Program-made: the position numbers and the translations under genes | Assembly: GCA_021817625.1 (NCBI GenBank) | Contig: JAKASY010000053.1 | Span: 1 to 8,820 of the forward strand | Direction: 5' to 3' | Origin: Bacillota bacterium | GTDB taxonomy: Bacteria > Bacillota_E > JAJZYS01 > JAILZS01 | Length of the DNA: 8,820 nt | Shown here: piece by piece, positions 1-6,480 of the stretch | Numbering within the stretch: position 1 is the stretch's first letter | Layout of the letters: each line of letters begins with the position of its first letter | Notes under the pieces: generated by a model | What the model was told of the DNA's origin: nothing | Database searches by the model: none | What the model saw: only the letters and a program-made list of their open reading frames with translations

Positions 1-488
1 ACGATCTGGGAGACCTCCCATGGGGCCCCCGCGGCAAACGGCGTGAGCGGAAAGGCAGCGAAGATGGCGGCGGCCATTGCGATGCGACCGGCGGCAATGT
101 GGTCGGGGTGCGACTCGTTCGCAAGAAGCGGGTCAAGGCAGAAGAGCGTATCAGGCTGCACGCTGCGGATGATCTGAACAAGAGCGCCGCGGCTCTCAGG
201 CGTGTCCGACAGACACATGTCCTCGAACGGCAGGATGTGCACCTGTTCGACGCCGAGGATCTCGGCCGCGGCCCGTGCCTCCCGCTCGCGCACGCGCCGG
301 ACGTCGGCCGGTACAGCTTGCGCGTCCTTCGTGCCGCGATCACCGCCGGTCATGGACACCACCTGCACCGATGCCCCGCGGCGAGCCAAGAGGGCCAGGG
401 TCGCGCCCGCCCCCGCTTCCGCATCGTCCGGATGCGCCTCCACGGCCAGGATGCGGCGCGCGTCCTTCAACCGTACCTGAGCGACCAC
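1..488 (-). CDS. PIG-L/LmbE family deacetylase, C-terminus cut by window edge
   Basis: Reading the minus strand from a GTG at 488 gives 162 codons without a stop up to the window edge. The family comprises Zn-dependent de-N-acetylases (GlcNAc-PI de-N-acetylase, MshB, BshB, archaeal diacetylchitobiose deacetylase). Visible signatures are AHPDDAE at residues 18-24, the metal and catalytic loop (H19, D21, D22); MTGGDRGT at 46-53; the R-x-x-E helix around 67-79 ending in ILG; and HPDH at 127-130 with the third likely Zn ligand H130. No signal peptide is seen, so it is probably cytoplasmic. Family members usually have about 220-270 residues, so the last third is missing. An in-frame TGA lies at 492-494, so GTG 488 is the most upstream possible start; TTG 470 is an alternative. 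It follows the upstream permease by 24 bp on the same strand, so it is probably co-transcribed and acts on the imported compound. The exact substrate is unknown. Confidence 0.9.
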   Translation of the reverse strand, partial: MVAQVRLKDARRILAVEAHPDDAEAGAGATLALLARRGASVQVVSMTGGDRGTKDAQAVPADVRRVREREARAAAEILGVEQVHILPFEDMCLSDTPESRGALVQIIRSVQPDTLFCLDPLLANESHPDHIAAGRIAMAAAIFAAFPLTPFAAGAPWEVSQI

Positions 489-512
489 CCATCAGCCCCC
501 CGTCGAACGAGC

Positions 513-1340
513 CTAGTTGATGCCTCCGAGCGCAAAGCCTCCGCTGATCCGCCGCTGCAGGAGGAAGAAGACAATGACCGATGGCAGGATCGAGATGATG
601 GACGCGGCCATGAGCGTGTTCCACGGCGTCAGTGTGTACTTGGCCGTGAAGTTGGCCAGCCCGACCGACACCGGGAAGGCGTTGTCCTGATTGATGAACA
701 CCACCGGGCCGAGGAAGTTCCCCCAGGTGAACGCGAACGAGAAGACGATGGCCGTAGCGAACGCCGGTCCGGACATCGGCACCACGATGGAGAAGAAAGT
801 CCGGAGCGGGCTGCACCCGTCGATCTGCGCCGCGTCGAAGACATCGGGGGGAAGCTGCCGGAAGAACTGCCGAAACATGAAGATCAGGAACGACGACTGC
901 GCGAAGAACATTGGCACGATGAGCGGCAGGTAGGTGCCGTCCCAGTGAACCCAGCTGAACATGATGAACTCCGGCACCACCAGAACCGCGTATGGCATGA
1001 GCAGGAGAGCTAGGACGACGTAGAAGAGGCGGTCGCTCATCCTGCTCCGGTAGCGCACGAAGGCATAGCCGGTCAGCGAGCACGACAGGAGGTCGCCAAG
1101 GAGGCCGATCGACGCGTAGCGCGTGCTGTTCCACAGGTAGGCACCGAACGGCTGCTGGCTGAAGACAGCCCGGAAGTTGCTCCACTCGAACGGGTGCGGG
1201 ATCCACTGGAATGGCAGCGCGTACACCTGGCCGATCGACTTGAGCGACGTGATGACGAGAAACAGCAGCGGAATGATGAACAAGAAGCCCACCAGCGCGG
1301 TTGCGAGAGTGCCGAGGCCTCGGCCGATCGACCGGCTCAT
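513..1340 (-). CDS. Carbohydrate ABC transporter permease, MalG-like (CUT1)
   Basis: This 275-residue inner-membrane permease belongs to the binding-protein-dependent sugar import family. A first hydrophobic segment (about residues 12-32) is followed by several more (about 75-95, 106-128, 137-158, 192-212, 245-262). The cytoplasmic EAA loop that contacts the ATPase is at about 166-188, read as VFDAAQIDGCSPLRTF followed by SIVVPM. Length and the late EAA loop match MalG-type subunits. The ATG at 1340 overlaps the TGA of the preceding permease by four bases (ATGA), a usual arrangement for translational coupling, with AGAGGAAG just upstream as ribosome-binding site. The same frame stays open upstream to 1805, but that part lies inside the other permease and has no permease character, so it was excluded. 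It forms a heterodimer with the product of 1337-2296. Confidence 0.93.
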   Translation of the reverse strand: MSRSIGRGLGTLATALVGFLFIIPLLFLVITSLKSIGQVYALPFQWIPHPFEWSNFRAVFSQQPFGAYLWNSTRYASIGLLGDLLSCSLTGYAFVRYRSRMSDRLFYVVLALLLMPYAVLVVPEFIMFSWVHWDGTYLPLIVPMFFAQSSFLIFMFRQFFRQLPPDVFDAAQIDGCSPLRTFFSIVVPMSGPAFATAIVFSFAFTWGNFLGPVVFINQDNAFPVSVGLANFTAKYTLTPWNTLMAASIISILPSVIVFFLLQRRISGGFALGGIN

Positions 1341-2296
1341 GGCAGCACTTCCTCTGGGAGCGGAGATGCCGCGTCGTACGAGTGCCGGGAGAGGTAGGCG
1401 AAGAAGACGACGGTCACGATCGCGAAGGCGACGAGCATGAGCCAGGACATGGCCGTGGCCTGACCGAACGCGAAGGTCTGAAACGCGGTCTGGTACAGAT
1501 ACAGCACGTAGAAGTCGGAGGCGTAGTTCGGTCCCCCGCCCGTCATGATGTAGATCGGCGTGAAGATCTGCAGCGAGGCGATGAAGCTGATAATGACGAC
1601 AAACACCGTGACCGGCGAGAGCATCGGCAGCGTGACGTGCTGGAAGACGCCCAGGCTCCGCGCTCCGTCGCTCTTGGCCGCCTCCACCAGCTGCGTCGGG
1701 ACATTCTGCAGGGCAGCGAGGTACAGAACCATGTTGGTCCCGGTCGACGACCAGAGGCTCAGGATGATGATGCCGACCATCAGCCAGCCAGGGTCTAGCA
1801 GCCAATCCGGCCGCCCCAGCCCCAGCGCGCCGAGGATCGTGTTGAGGATGCCGTAGGTGGGGTTCAGTACCCAGAGGAAGAGCCAGCCCACGACCACCCC
1901 GGTGATGGTCGTGGGCGCGTAGACCAAGATCCCGACGACGCTCTTCAGCGCCGAGTTCCCATTGACCAGCATGGCGATGCCGAGTGCTATCACCGTCACG
2001 AGCGGCACGAAGATGGCCGTGTACAGAAGCGTGATGAGCACGCTGTGAATGAAGATGGGGTTGTCAAAGAGCGCGGTGTAGTTGCTCAGGCCGGCAAACA
2101 CCGGGGGCGCGCTGAAGTAATACTGGGTGAAGCTCAGGAGAAGCGACAGGCCCAGCGGAAACGCGGTGAACAGCACCGTGCCCATGATCCAGGGCGATGC
2201 GAACATCCAGAAGAGTCGGCGCCGCTGGAGAGTCTGCCAAGAAGGGCCGACCCGGCCGCGAACCGGGATGGCGCCAACGACGGTCTGTGCAGCCAC
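1337..2296 (-). CDS. Carbohydrate ABC transporter permease, MalF-like (CUT1)
   Basis: A 319-residue sugar permease. Hydrophobic segments lie at about 30-56, 86-110, 117-143, 170-192, 228-248 and 283-301. The EAA loop is at about 205-224 (EAAKSDGARSLG, then TLPM) and the family-typical MTGGGP lies at 251-256, shortly before the last segments. The chosen start is GTG 2296, preceded by GGAAGGGGG at good spacing, giving a usual length for this family. An in-frame ATG at 2401 would add 35 residues of Gly/Pro/Arg-rich sequence with no family resemblance and is rejected. The gene follows the binding-protein gene after 174 bp and overlaps the next permease by ATGA. It probably forms the channel with that partner. 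No ATPase gene is in the window, so a shared MsmK/MalK-like ATPase encoded elsewhere is likely (inference). Confidence 0.92.
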   Translation of the reverse strand: MAAQTVVGAIPVRGRVGPSWQTLQRRRLFWMFASPWIMGTVLFTAFPLGLSLLLSFTQYYFSAPPVFAGLSNYTALFDNPIFIHSVLITLLYTAIFVPLVTVIALGIAMLVNGNSALKSVVGILVYAPTTITGVVVGWLFLWVLNPTYGILNTILGALGLGRPDWLLDPGWLMVGIIILSLWSSTGTNMVLYLAALQNVPTQLVEAAKSDGARSLGVFQHVTLPMLSPVTVFVVIISFIASLQIFTPIYIMTGGGPNYASDFYVLYLYQTAFQTFAFGQATAMSWLMLVAFAIVTVVFFAYLSRHSYDAASPLPEEVLP

Positions 2297-2470
2297 GGGG
2301 TCCGCCCCCTTCCGCCGCAGGTGTAGGGTCGCGTAACGGCACCCAGGCGTCCGCCCTGTACCGCCAGGTGAGCCCGGGGCGGGGCGCCCCAGGGGGCCCA
2401 CGTGGTGTTGAGGCCCGCACCGGGATCCGCGCTGTGCGCTGGGCCGGCGCTCCGGGACATGGCTGTGCCA
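2297..2470 (-). other. GC-rich gap inside the sugar-transport operon
   Basis: A 174-bp untranslated stretch separates the binding-protein stop from the permease start. It is very GC-rich and contains the perfect palindrome GGGGCGCCCC at 2381-2390, flanked by further G and C runs (2374-2396) that could pair in alternative ways. Structured gaps after a binding-protein gene often limit read-through or protect the upstream mRNA, so that more binding protein than permease is made. That role is inferred here. No T-run typical of a strong intrinsic terminator is seen. Confidence 0.35.
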
Positions 2471-3826
2471 TCAGGCGCCGTGCGAAGCCTTGATCTGCTG
2501 CAGCGTCTGGTTCGCGGACGTCTCCAGCTGCTTCAGGCCGGCGCTGACCGACTCATGCCCGTCAAGCAGCGGCACGATCTCGTTCTGGACGGTGGTGGCC
2601 AGCGTACCGTAGCCCGCGAGCTCGTTGCAGTAGCACTCGACCCCGTGCGCCACGGCCCCGTTGAAGACCTCCTGGAGGTCGGTGGGCGAAACGTACTTGC
2701 TGTAGAGGTGCGTCCAGTATGGCACGTACTCGCTGTTGGCCGGGGAGTACCCCGTGTGGCTCATGTAGCTGTCCATCGCCGCCTTGCTCGTGAGAAACTC
2801 GATGAACTGGAATGCCTGGTCCGGATGCTGGCTGCCTTTGGCGATCATCCACACGTCGGTGTACGTGGGCGCTGTGTCGCTCGTCCCCCACGGCACCGCC
2901 GCGATGCCCCACTGGGGCGCGTTGGCGCCGGCGCCGGTGAGCGTGGCCAGTTCCCAGCCGCCGATCCAGATCATGCCGATGCGGCCGACGTTGAACAGCG
3001 CCGGCGCGTTGCCGTTGCCGTACGTCTGCTGATACGAGTACGTGGGCTCGATGTGCCACTTGTACATCATGTCCGTCCACATGTTGTAGGTGCGTGACGC
3101 GGCCGGGGTGAGGAAGTTCGACTTCGTGGCGTATCCCTTGCCCGGGCTGAAGGGCGACGTCCCCCAAAGCAGCATCGTGGACATGCCATAGTTGTCCTGG
3201 GCGCCGAGAAGGCCCCACACGGCCTTGGTTGGCTCGTTTCCGTTCTTCGTGATTGCCTTCGCGTCCGCGGTGAGCTTGGACACGGTCCAGGACTTGTCGT
3301 TCCAGGAGTAGGGCGGATCCTGGAGGTGGGCCTTCGCGAACAGCGTCTTATTGTAAAAGATGTACGTGCCCAGACTGTCGAACGGGATGCCATACTGCTG
3401 GCCGCCGAAGTTCGAGTAGCTGAGAAGGTTCTTTGGTATGCCTGTGGTCTGGAAGTGGTACTTCTGCATGAGTGGCGTGAGATCCATCGTCATGTTGCGC
3501 GCGTGGTATGCGCCGATGCCGTTGGATCCCCAGGTGGTCCAGATGTCCGGGGGGTTGCCTGAGGCGAACAGTGCAGCGAGCTTCGTGTCGTAGTCGCTGA
3601 ACGGCTCGAGTTGGAGGTTGACCCGAATGTCTGGGTGCGTCTTCTCGAACATCGAGACCATCTGCCGAGCCCACGCGTCCTGCTCAGCTTCGATGGTCAG
3701 ATACCAGGTGATCGTGACAGGAGACGTGGCCAGAGCGGGCAATGCCGGTGCGCTGACCTCCATCGCAGACGCGGCAATGAGGGGCGCGGCAAACACGCCA
3801 AGAAGTCGCTTGCCTCGGGGGCTCAT
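2471..3826 (-). CDS. Extracellular sugar-binding protein of a CUT1 ABC importer
   Basis: A 451-residue solute-binding protein of the SBP_bac_1 (family 1, MalE-like) type. It captures a sugar or oligosaccharide outside the membrane and delivers it to the two permeases encoded downstream. Features: a basic N-terminus (SPRGKR), a hydrophobic stretch at about 8-33 and a likely signal peptidase site near ALA at 31-33; SGNPPDIW at 89-96; YGIPFDSLGTYIFYNK at 145-160 followed by LFAKAHLQDPP, the classic lobe signature; many Trp and Tyr residues (e.g. W285, W289, W308) as expected for a sugar site; and PDQAFQFIEFLTS at 335-347, the usual C-terminal helix. There is no lipobox cysteine, so the protein would be secreted or periplasmic rather than lipid-anchored, which is odd if the host has a single membrane. 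C398 and C400 form a CxC pair near the C-terminus. The start is ATG 3826 with AAAGGCAGGTG just upstream. It is the first gene of the minus-strand operon. Confidence 0.93.
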   Translation of the reverse strand: MSPRGKRLLGVFAAPLIAASAMEVSAPALPALATSPVTITWYLTIEAEQDAWARQMVSMFEKTHPDIRVNLQLEPFSDYDTKLAALFASGNPPDIWTTWGSNGIGAYHARNMTMDLTPLMQKYHFQTTGIPKNLLSYSNFGGQQYGIPFDSLGTYIFYNKTLFAKAHLQDPPYSWNDKSWTVSKLTADAKAITKNGNEPTKAVWGLLGAQDNYGMSTMLLWGTSPFSPGKGYATKSNFLTPAASRTYNMWTDMMYKWHIEPTYSYQQTYGNGNAPALFNVGRIGMIWIGGWELATLTGAGANAPQWGIAAVPWGTSDTAPTYTDVWMIAKGSQHPDQAFQFIEFLTSKAAMDSYMSHTGYSPANSEYVPYWTHLYSKYVSPTDLQEVFNGAVAHGVECYCNELAGYGTLATTVQNEIVPLLDGHESVSAGLKQLETSANQTLQQIKASHGA

Positions 3827-3908
3827 CCGTGCACCTGCCTTTAGAGTGAGATTGAACGCGCCAAGCGTCCACGGCCAAGTTATCTGTCAGCAGAGGCGAG
3901 TCCTGCAG

Positions 3909-3918
3909 GGAATTTTCC
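3909..3918. promoter_or_regulatory. Candidate operator, GGAA-TT-TTCC inverted repeat
   Basis: GGAATTTTCC has arms GGAA/TTCC around a two-base centre. It lies directly beside the minus-strand TATTAT element (3920-3925), about where transcription of the importer operon would begin, so a protein bound there would block initiation. Some RpiR-family regulators are reported to use GGAA/TTCC or GAAA/TTTC half-sites, usually with a longer centre, so the fit is partial. The site is short and could occur by chance. Confidence 0.35.
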
Positions 3919-3998
3919 GATAATAGACGCCTCCTTTACTTTTCGTTCTTTCGGCACGATCCTGTGGACGGGGGCTCTCCCGGCCCGCACCCGAAAGT

Positions 3999-4011
3999 CG
4001 GAGGACCTCCG
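3999..4011. promoter_or_regulatory. Candidate operator, CGGAGG-A-CCTCCG palindrome
   Basis: A perfect 6-bp inverted repeat with a single central base lies 67 bp before the TTG start of the aminotransferase. The one-base centre makes an RNA hairpin of this exact pairing unlikely, so a dimeric DNA-binding protein is a better explanation. It contains GGAGG on the plus strand, but no start codon follows at a suitable distance with an open frame of interest. Confidence 0.35.
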
Positions 4012-4065
4012 TCCCTCCCGCTGTTCAGGGTTCGACCGGGCTTGACGGCGGAGAGCGGCACCGGG

Positions 4066-4074
4066 AAGGAGGAG
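4066..4074 (+). promoter_or_regulatory. Ribosome-binding site deciding a TTG start
   Basis: AAGGAGGAG ends four bases before TTG 4079 (the AAGGAGG core ends six bases before it), near-optimal spacing. It supports TTG as the start, because no ATG or GTG with a comparable site occurs nearby in this frame before the conserved N-terminal sequence begins. Confidence 0.75.
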
Positions 4075-4078
4075 TACG

Positions 4079-5350
4079 TTGAACTCGCTCGTCAAGTTGG
4101 CGCTCGACGGTGGCACTCCCGTCCGTGCCGAGAGGCTCGAGTACGGGTCGTGGCACGGGCTCGACGGATTCGGCGAGGAGGAGGTCCAAGCCGCCCTGCG
4201 CGTGCTCCGAAGCCGATCCCTGTTCCGCTATTACGGGCCCGAGCTGCTCCGGACCGTGGAGGCGTTCGAGGCGTCGGCGCGTGCGGCACTTGGGTGTGAT
4301 CACGCGGTCGCGACGTCCAGCGGCACGGCTGCGCTGCGCACGGCCCTCGCCGCCCTTGGTGTCGGCTGCGGCGACGAGGTGATCGTCCCGGCGTTCACGT
4401 TCATCGCGTCGGTGAACGCGATCGTCACCATGGGCGCTGTCCCGGTGTTTGCGGAGATCGATGAGTCGCTGGGCCTCGACTACCGTGACGTCGAGGCGAA
4501 GATCACGAGCCGGACTGCCGTCGTCATGCCGGTCCACCTGGACAACAGCGCATGCGACATGGAGCCCCTCCTGGAAGTGGCGCGGCGGCACGGCGTGGCC
4601 GTTCTCGAGGACGCGGCCCAGGCGATGGGCGTCACCTACCACGGGCATGCGGTTGGCACGATCGGGGACATCGGCGCGTTCTCCCTGCAGCTGGACAAGA
4701 ACGTGACGGCCGGCGAAGGAGGCCTCGTGGCCACAAATCGCTCGGTGCTGGGCGTGCGTGCCGCGCGCTACCAGGACCAGGGCGGGCAGTTCGTGACGAG
4801 CACCGGGCGAACCCGCGGAGCGGAGGCGGTGGAGCCTTTCGTGGGCGAGAACCTGCGGATGACCGAGGTGGCCGGCGCCATCGCCGACGTGCAGATGAAG
4901 CGGCTGCCCGAGCTCCTGCGTAGGCAGCGGTCGAACCGGGCGCGTGTCCTCGGCCAGGTCGGTGACCTTCCGGGGTGCACGCTGCGAAGGATCCCAGACC
5001 CCGCCGGGGACGGCGGCTCCAACCTCTCGATGTTCCTACCGGACGGGGTGACAGCCCAACGGTTCATTGAGGCCATGCGGGCAGAGGGCGTGCCGGCCGG
5101 CCAGATGTACAACGGCAAGCCCGTGTACCTGACGCCGTCGCTCCTGGCCAAACGGACCGCGTCCGGCAAGGGCGGGCCGTGGAACTGCGCGGAGCATCCG
5201 ACGGACGTCGCATATCATCAGGGGCTATGCCCGACCACCGAGGCCTTGGCGGCGCGGTCCGTCATCGTGCCCATTCGCTCCACGTACAGCGACCAAGATT
5301 GCGATGACGTAGCCGCCGCCCTAAGCAAGGTGGCAAACGCGCTGGTGTAA
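4079..5350 (+). CDS. DegT/DnrJ/EryC1/StrS family PLP-dependent sugar aminotransferase
   Basis: A 423-residue fold-type I PLP enzyme. Family members transfer an amino group, usually from glutamate or glutamine, to a keto-sugar or cyclitol. Visible signatures: LALDGGTPVRAE at 7-18, a common N-terminal signature of StsC/AHBA-synthase-like subgroups; TSSGTAAL at 79-86 for phosphate binding; VIVPAFTF at 101-108; LEDAAQAMG at 176-184 with D178 placed to contact the pyridine nitrogen; FSLQLDKNVTAGEGG at 201-215 with K207 as the Schiff-base lysine; and GENLRMTEVAGAI at 256-268. All key residues are present, so it should be active. The C-terminal VIVPIRSTYSDQD (395-407) is also typical. The length is slightly above the common 370-400. 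It starts at TTG with a strong ribosome-binding site. It is divergent from the importer operon and 121 bp before the regulator gene. The substrate is unknown; an amino-sugar or aminocyclitol intermediate is inferred from the neighbours. Confidence 0.93.
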   Translation: MNSLVKLALDGGTPVRAERLEYGSWHGLDGFGEEEVQAALRVLRSRSLFRYYGPELLRTVEAFEASARAALGCDHAVATSSGTAALRTALAALGVGCGDEVIVPAFTFIASVNAIVTMGAVPVFAEIDESLGLDYRDVEAKITSRTAVVMPVHLDNSACDMEPLLEVARRHGVAVLEDAAQAMGVTYHGHAVGTIGDIGAFSLQLDKNVTAGEGGLVATNRSVLGVRAARYQDQGGQFVTSTGRTRGAEAVEPFVGENLRMTEVAGAIADVQMKRLPELLRRQRSNRARVLGQVGDLPGCTLRRIPDPAGDGGSNLSMFLPDGVTAQRFIEAMRAEGVPAGQMYNGKPVYLTPSLLAKRTASGKGGPWNCAEHPTDVAYHQGLCPTTEALAARSVIVPIRSTYSDQDCDDVAAALSKVANALV

Positions 5351-5357
5351 TCTGGCG

Positions 5358-5374
5358 GCAGGTATGTCACCTGC
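5358..5374. repeat. Inverted repeat between aminotransferase and regulator genes
   Basis: GCAGGT and ACCTGC form a perfect 6-bp inverted repeat around ATGTC, starting 8 bp after the aminotransferase stop. No T-run follows, so it is not a standard intrinsic terminator. It could be an operator for autoregulation of the regulator gene or a weak hairpin. Another pair, GGCCGGC (5381-5387) and GCCGGCC (5413-5419), lies further along the same 121-bp gap. Confidence 0.35.
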
Positions 5375-5471
5375 GACCCCGGCCGGCACCTCGTAACGTG
5401 CGTCCCTTCCCCGCCGGCCAGAGGGAGCGGTTGGCTGCCGACGGGCAGGGCTAGGGCTAGGAGGGCCTCAG

Positions 5472-6314
5472 GTGCCACGCATCTTTACGCGCACGAGCGA
5501 CTTCCTCCCCCAGTTGCGGCAGGCGCTTGTGCGCCTGCCGCGGGCCGAGCGCGCCGTGGCGCGGGTGATCCTGGACGACCCGGAGACGGTGCTCTCGCTC
5601 TCGCTTTCGGAGATGGCCGAGCGCAGTGGAGTCGCCGAGGCCACGGTGGTACGCATGGCGCGCCGCCTTGGCCTCAGCGGCTACCAGGACATGCGCCTGG
5701 TTGTGGCGTCGGACCGCAGCGAGGTGGTCTCGCCGGACGACGGCGTGCCGGGTGACGCCGAGGCTGGCCCCAGCGCCCTGACAGCAGCTGTGAATGCGAC
5801 GCAAGAACTGCTCGATCCGGCAAGTGTGAATCTGGTTGCGGAGAGACTGGACCGGGCACCGCTGGTAGCGATCTACGGCGCGGGCACGTCGGGGCTGGCG
5901 GGTAGGTACCTGGCCTACCGCCTCACGCGCATGGGGGTGGTCGCGGTGTTCGAGGAGGACACCCACTACCAGGTGATGGGCGCCGTCCTGCTCCGTGAGG
6001 GTACGGCCGCGATTGCGTTCTCTCAGACCGGTAGCACCGTCAGCGTGGTCACGGCGCTCACCGCCGCCAGGGAGGCCGGGGCGTTCACTGCCGCGGTCAC
6101 GCGCATGCGCCACTGCCCGCTCACCGTAGTTGCGGATGTGACGCTGCTTACGGGGGCCGACGAAGCGCCGCTTCTCAGCGGCGCCCTTCCGGGCGTCGTC
6201 TCCCAGCTCTACGTGGCTGACTGCCTAGCCGTCGCCGCGGGTCGCCGCCGGCCGGTCCGGGCGCGCGAAACCATACGCACATCCGCGCAGCTCGTTGCCG
6301 ACCTGAAGTTCTAG
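5472..6314 (+). CDS. MurR/RpiR family transcriptional regulator (HTH + SIS domain)
   Basis: A 280-residue cytoplasmic DNA-binding regulator. The N-terminal domain (about 10-80) has the RpiR-type helix-turn-helix: LPRAERAVARVILDDPETV, then SLSEMAERSGVAEATVVRMARRLGLSGYQ, with the recognition helix at about 55-66. The C-terminal SIS domain (about 128-260) shows YGAGTSGLAGRYLAYRLTRMG (135-155) and IAFSQTGSTVSVV (181-193), the loops that hold a phosphosugar, so ligand sensing appears intact. The length matches the family (about 280). The start is GTG 5472 with AGGAGGG six bases upstream. Regulators of this family control neighbouring sugar-catabolism genes in response to a sugar phosphate. Here the likely targets are its own transcription unit and the divergent importer operon (inference). 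Whether it represses or activates cannot be told. Confidence 0.94.
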   Translation: MPRIFTRTSDFLPQLRQALVRLPRAERAVARVILDDPETVLSLSLSEMAERSGVAEATVVRMARRLGLSGYQDMRLVVASDRSEVVSPDDGVPGDAEAGPSALTAAVNATQELLDPASVNLVAERLDRAPLVAIYGAGTSGLAGRYLAYRLTRMGVVAVFEEDTHYQVMGAVLLREGTAAIAFSQTGSTVSVVTALTAAREAGAFTAAVTRMRHCPLTVVADVTLLTGADEAPLLSGALPGVVSQLYVADCLAVAAGRRRPVRARETIRTSAQLVADLKF

Positions 6315-6328
6315 CGAAGACCGCTTGT

Positions 6329-6341
6329 CGGCCTTCGGCCG
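6329..6341 (+). terminator. Weak candidate hairpin after the regulator gene
   Basis: CGGCC-TTC-GGCCG forms a 5-bp all-GC stem with a three-base loop, 15 bp after the regulator stop codon. No T-tract follows, so it would be at best a weak or Rho-assisted terminator. Confidence 0.25.
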
Positions 6342-6480
6342 CCAGGCGAGTCGGCACCCACCGTTGTCATACCCATGTTTAAGCCAGCGCCAGCCAGCGG
6401 TACGGGCCCACTGCCTGCTCAGCCCGCCCGGCCGCGATGGATGTCCGAGCCGGGGACAGGAACGCAGCCGACGCCCGGTA

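Larger units (their letters stand above)
3827..4078. promoter_or_regulatory. Divergent control region between importer operon and aminotransferase
   Basis: This 252-bp region holds the 5' ends of two oppositely directed transcription units. It contains an AT-rich patch (3911-3957) that stands out in the GC-rich surroundings, where promoters are most likely. A TATTAT -10-like hexamer reads on the minus strand at 3920-3925 without a convincing -35. On the plus strand, TTTACT (3935-3940) and GATCCT (3958-3963), spaced 17 bp, form only a weak sigma-A-like pair. Two hyphenated palindromes are listed separately. The regulator encoded at 5472-6314 is the obvious candidate to bind here (inference). 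Confidence 0.6.

Noticed and set aside
99..1013. Long plus-strand open frame of 304 codons.
   Set aside because: It is antisense to the deacetylase and MalG-like permease, has no ribosome-binding site or recognisable domain, and shows the Arg/Glu/His-rich composition of a shadow frame in GC-rich DNA.
340..1206. Minus-strand open frame of 288 codons.
   Set aside because: It is another frame of the permease and the deacetylase start; its translation has no domain signature, while the true frame has the EAA loop and membrane segments.
1341..1805. Minus-strand open frame continuous with the MalG-like permease, extending it upstream to 1805.
   Set aside because: It lies inside the MalF-like permease gene in another frame and encodes Arg/His/Asp-rich sequence without permease features. 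The ATGA-coupled ATG at 1340 gives the normal family length.
2297..2401. N-terminal extension of the MalF-like permease to ATG 2401.
   Set aside because: The 35 added residues are Gly/Pro/Arg-rich and unlike the family. GTG 2296 has a good ribosome-binding site and gives a typical length.
4025..4648. Minus-strand open frame of 207 codons opposite the aminotransferase.
   Set aside because: It is fully antisense to a well-supported enzyme with all catalytic motifs, and its own translation is Arg/His/Asp-rich with no domain.
5457..6113. Minus-strand open frame of 218 codons opposite the regulator.
   Set aside because: It is a shadow of the HTH-SIS gene; its composition is typical of antisense frames and no start signal was seen.
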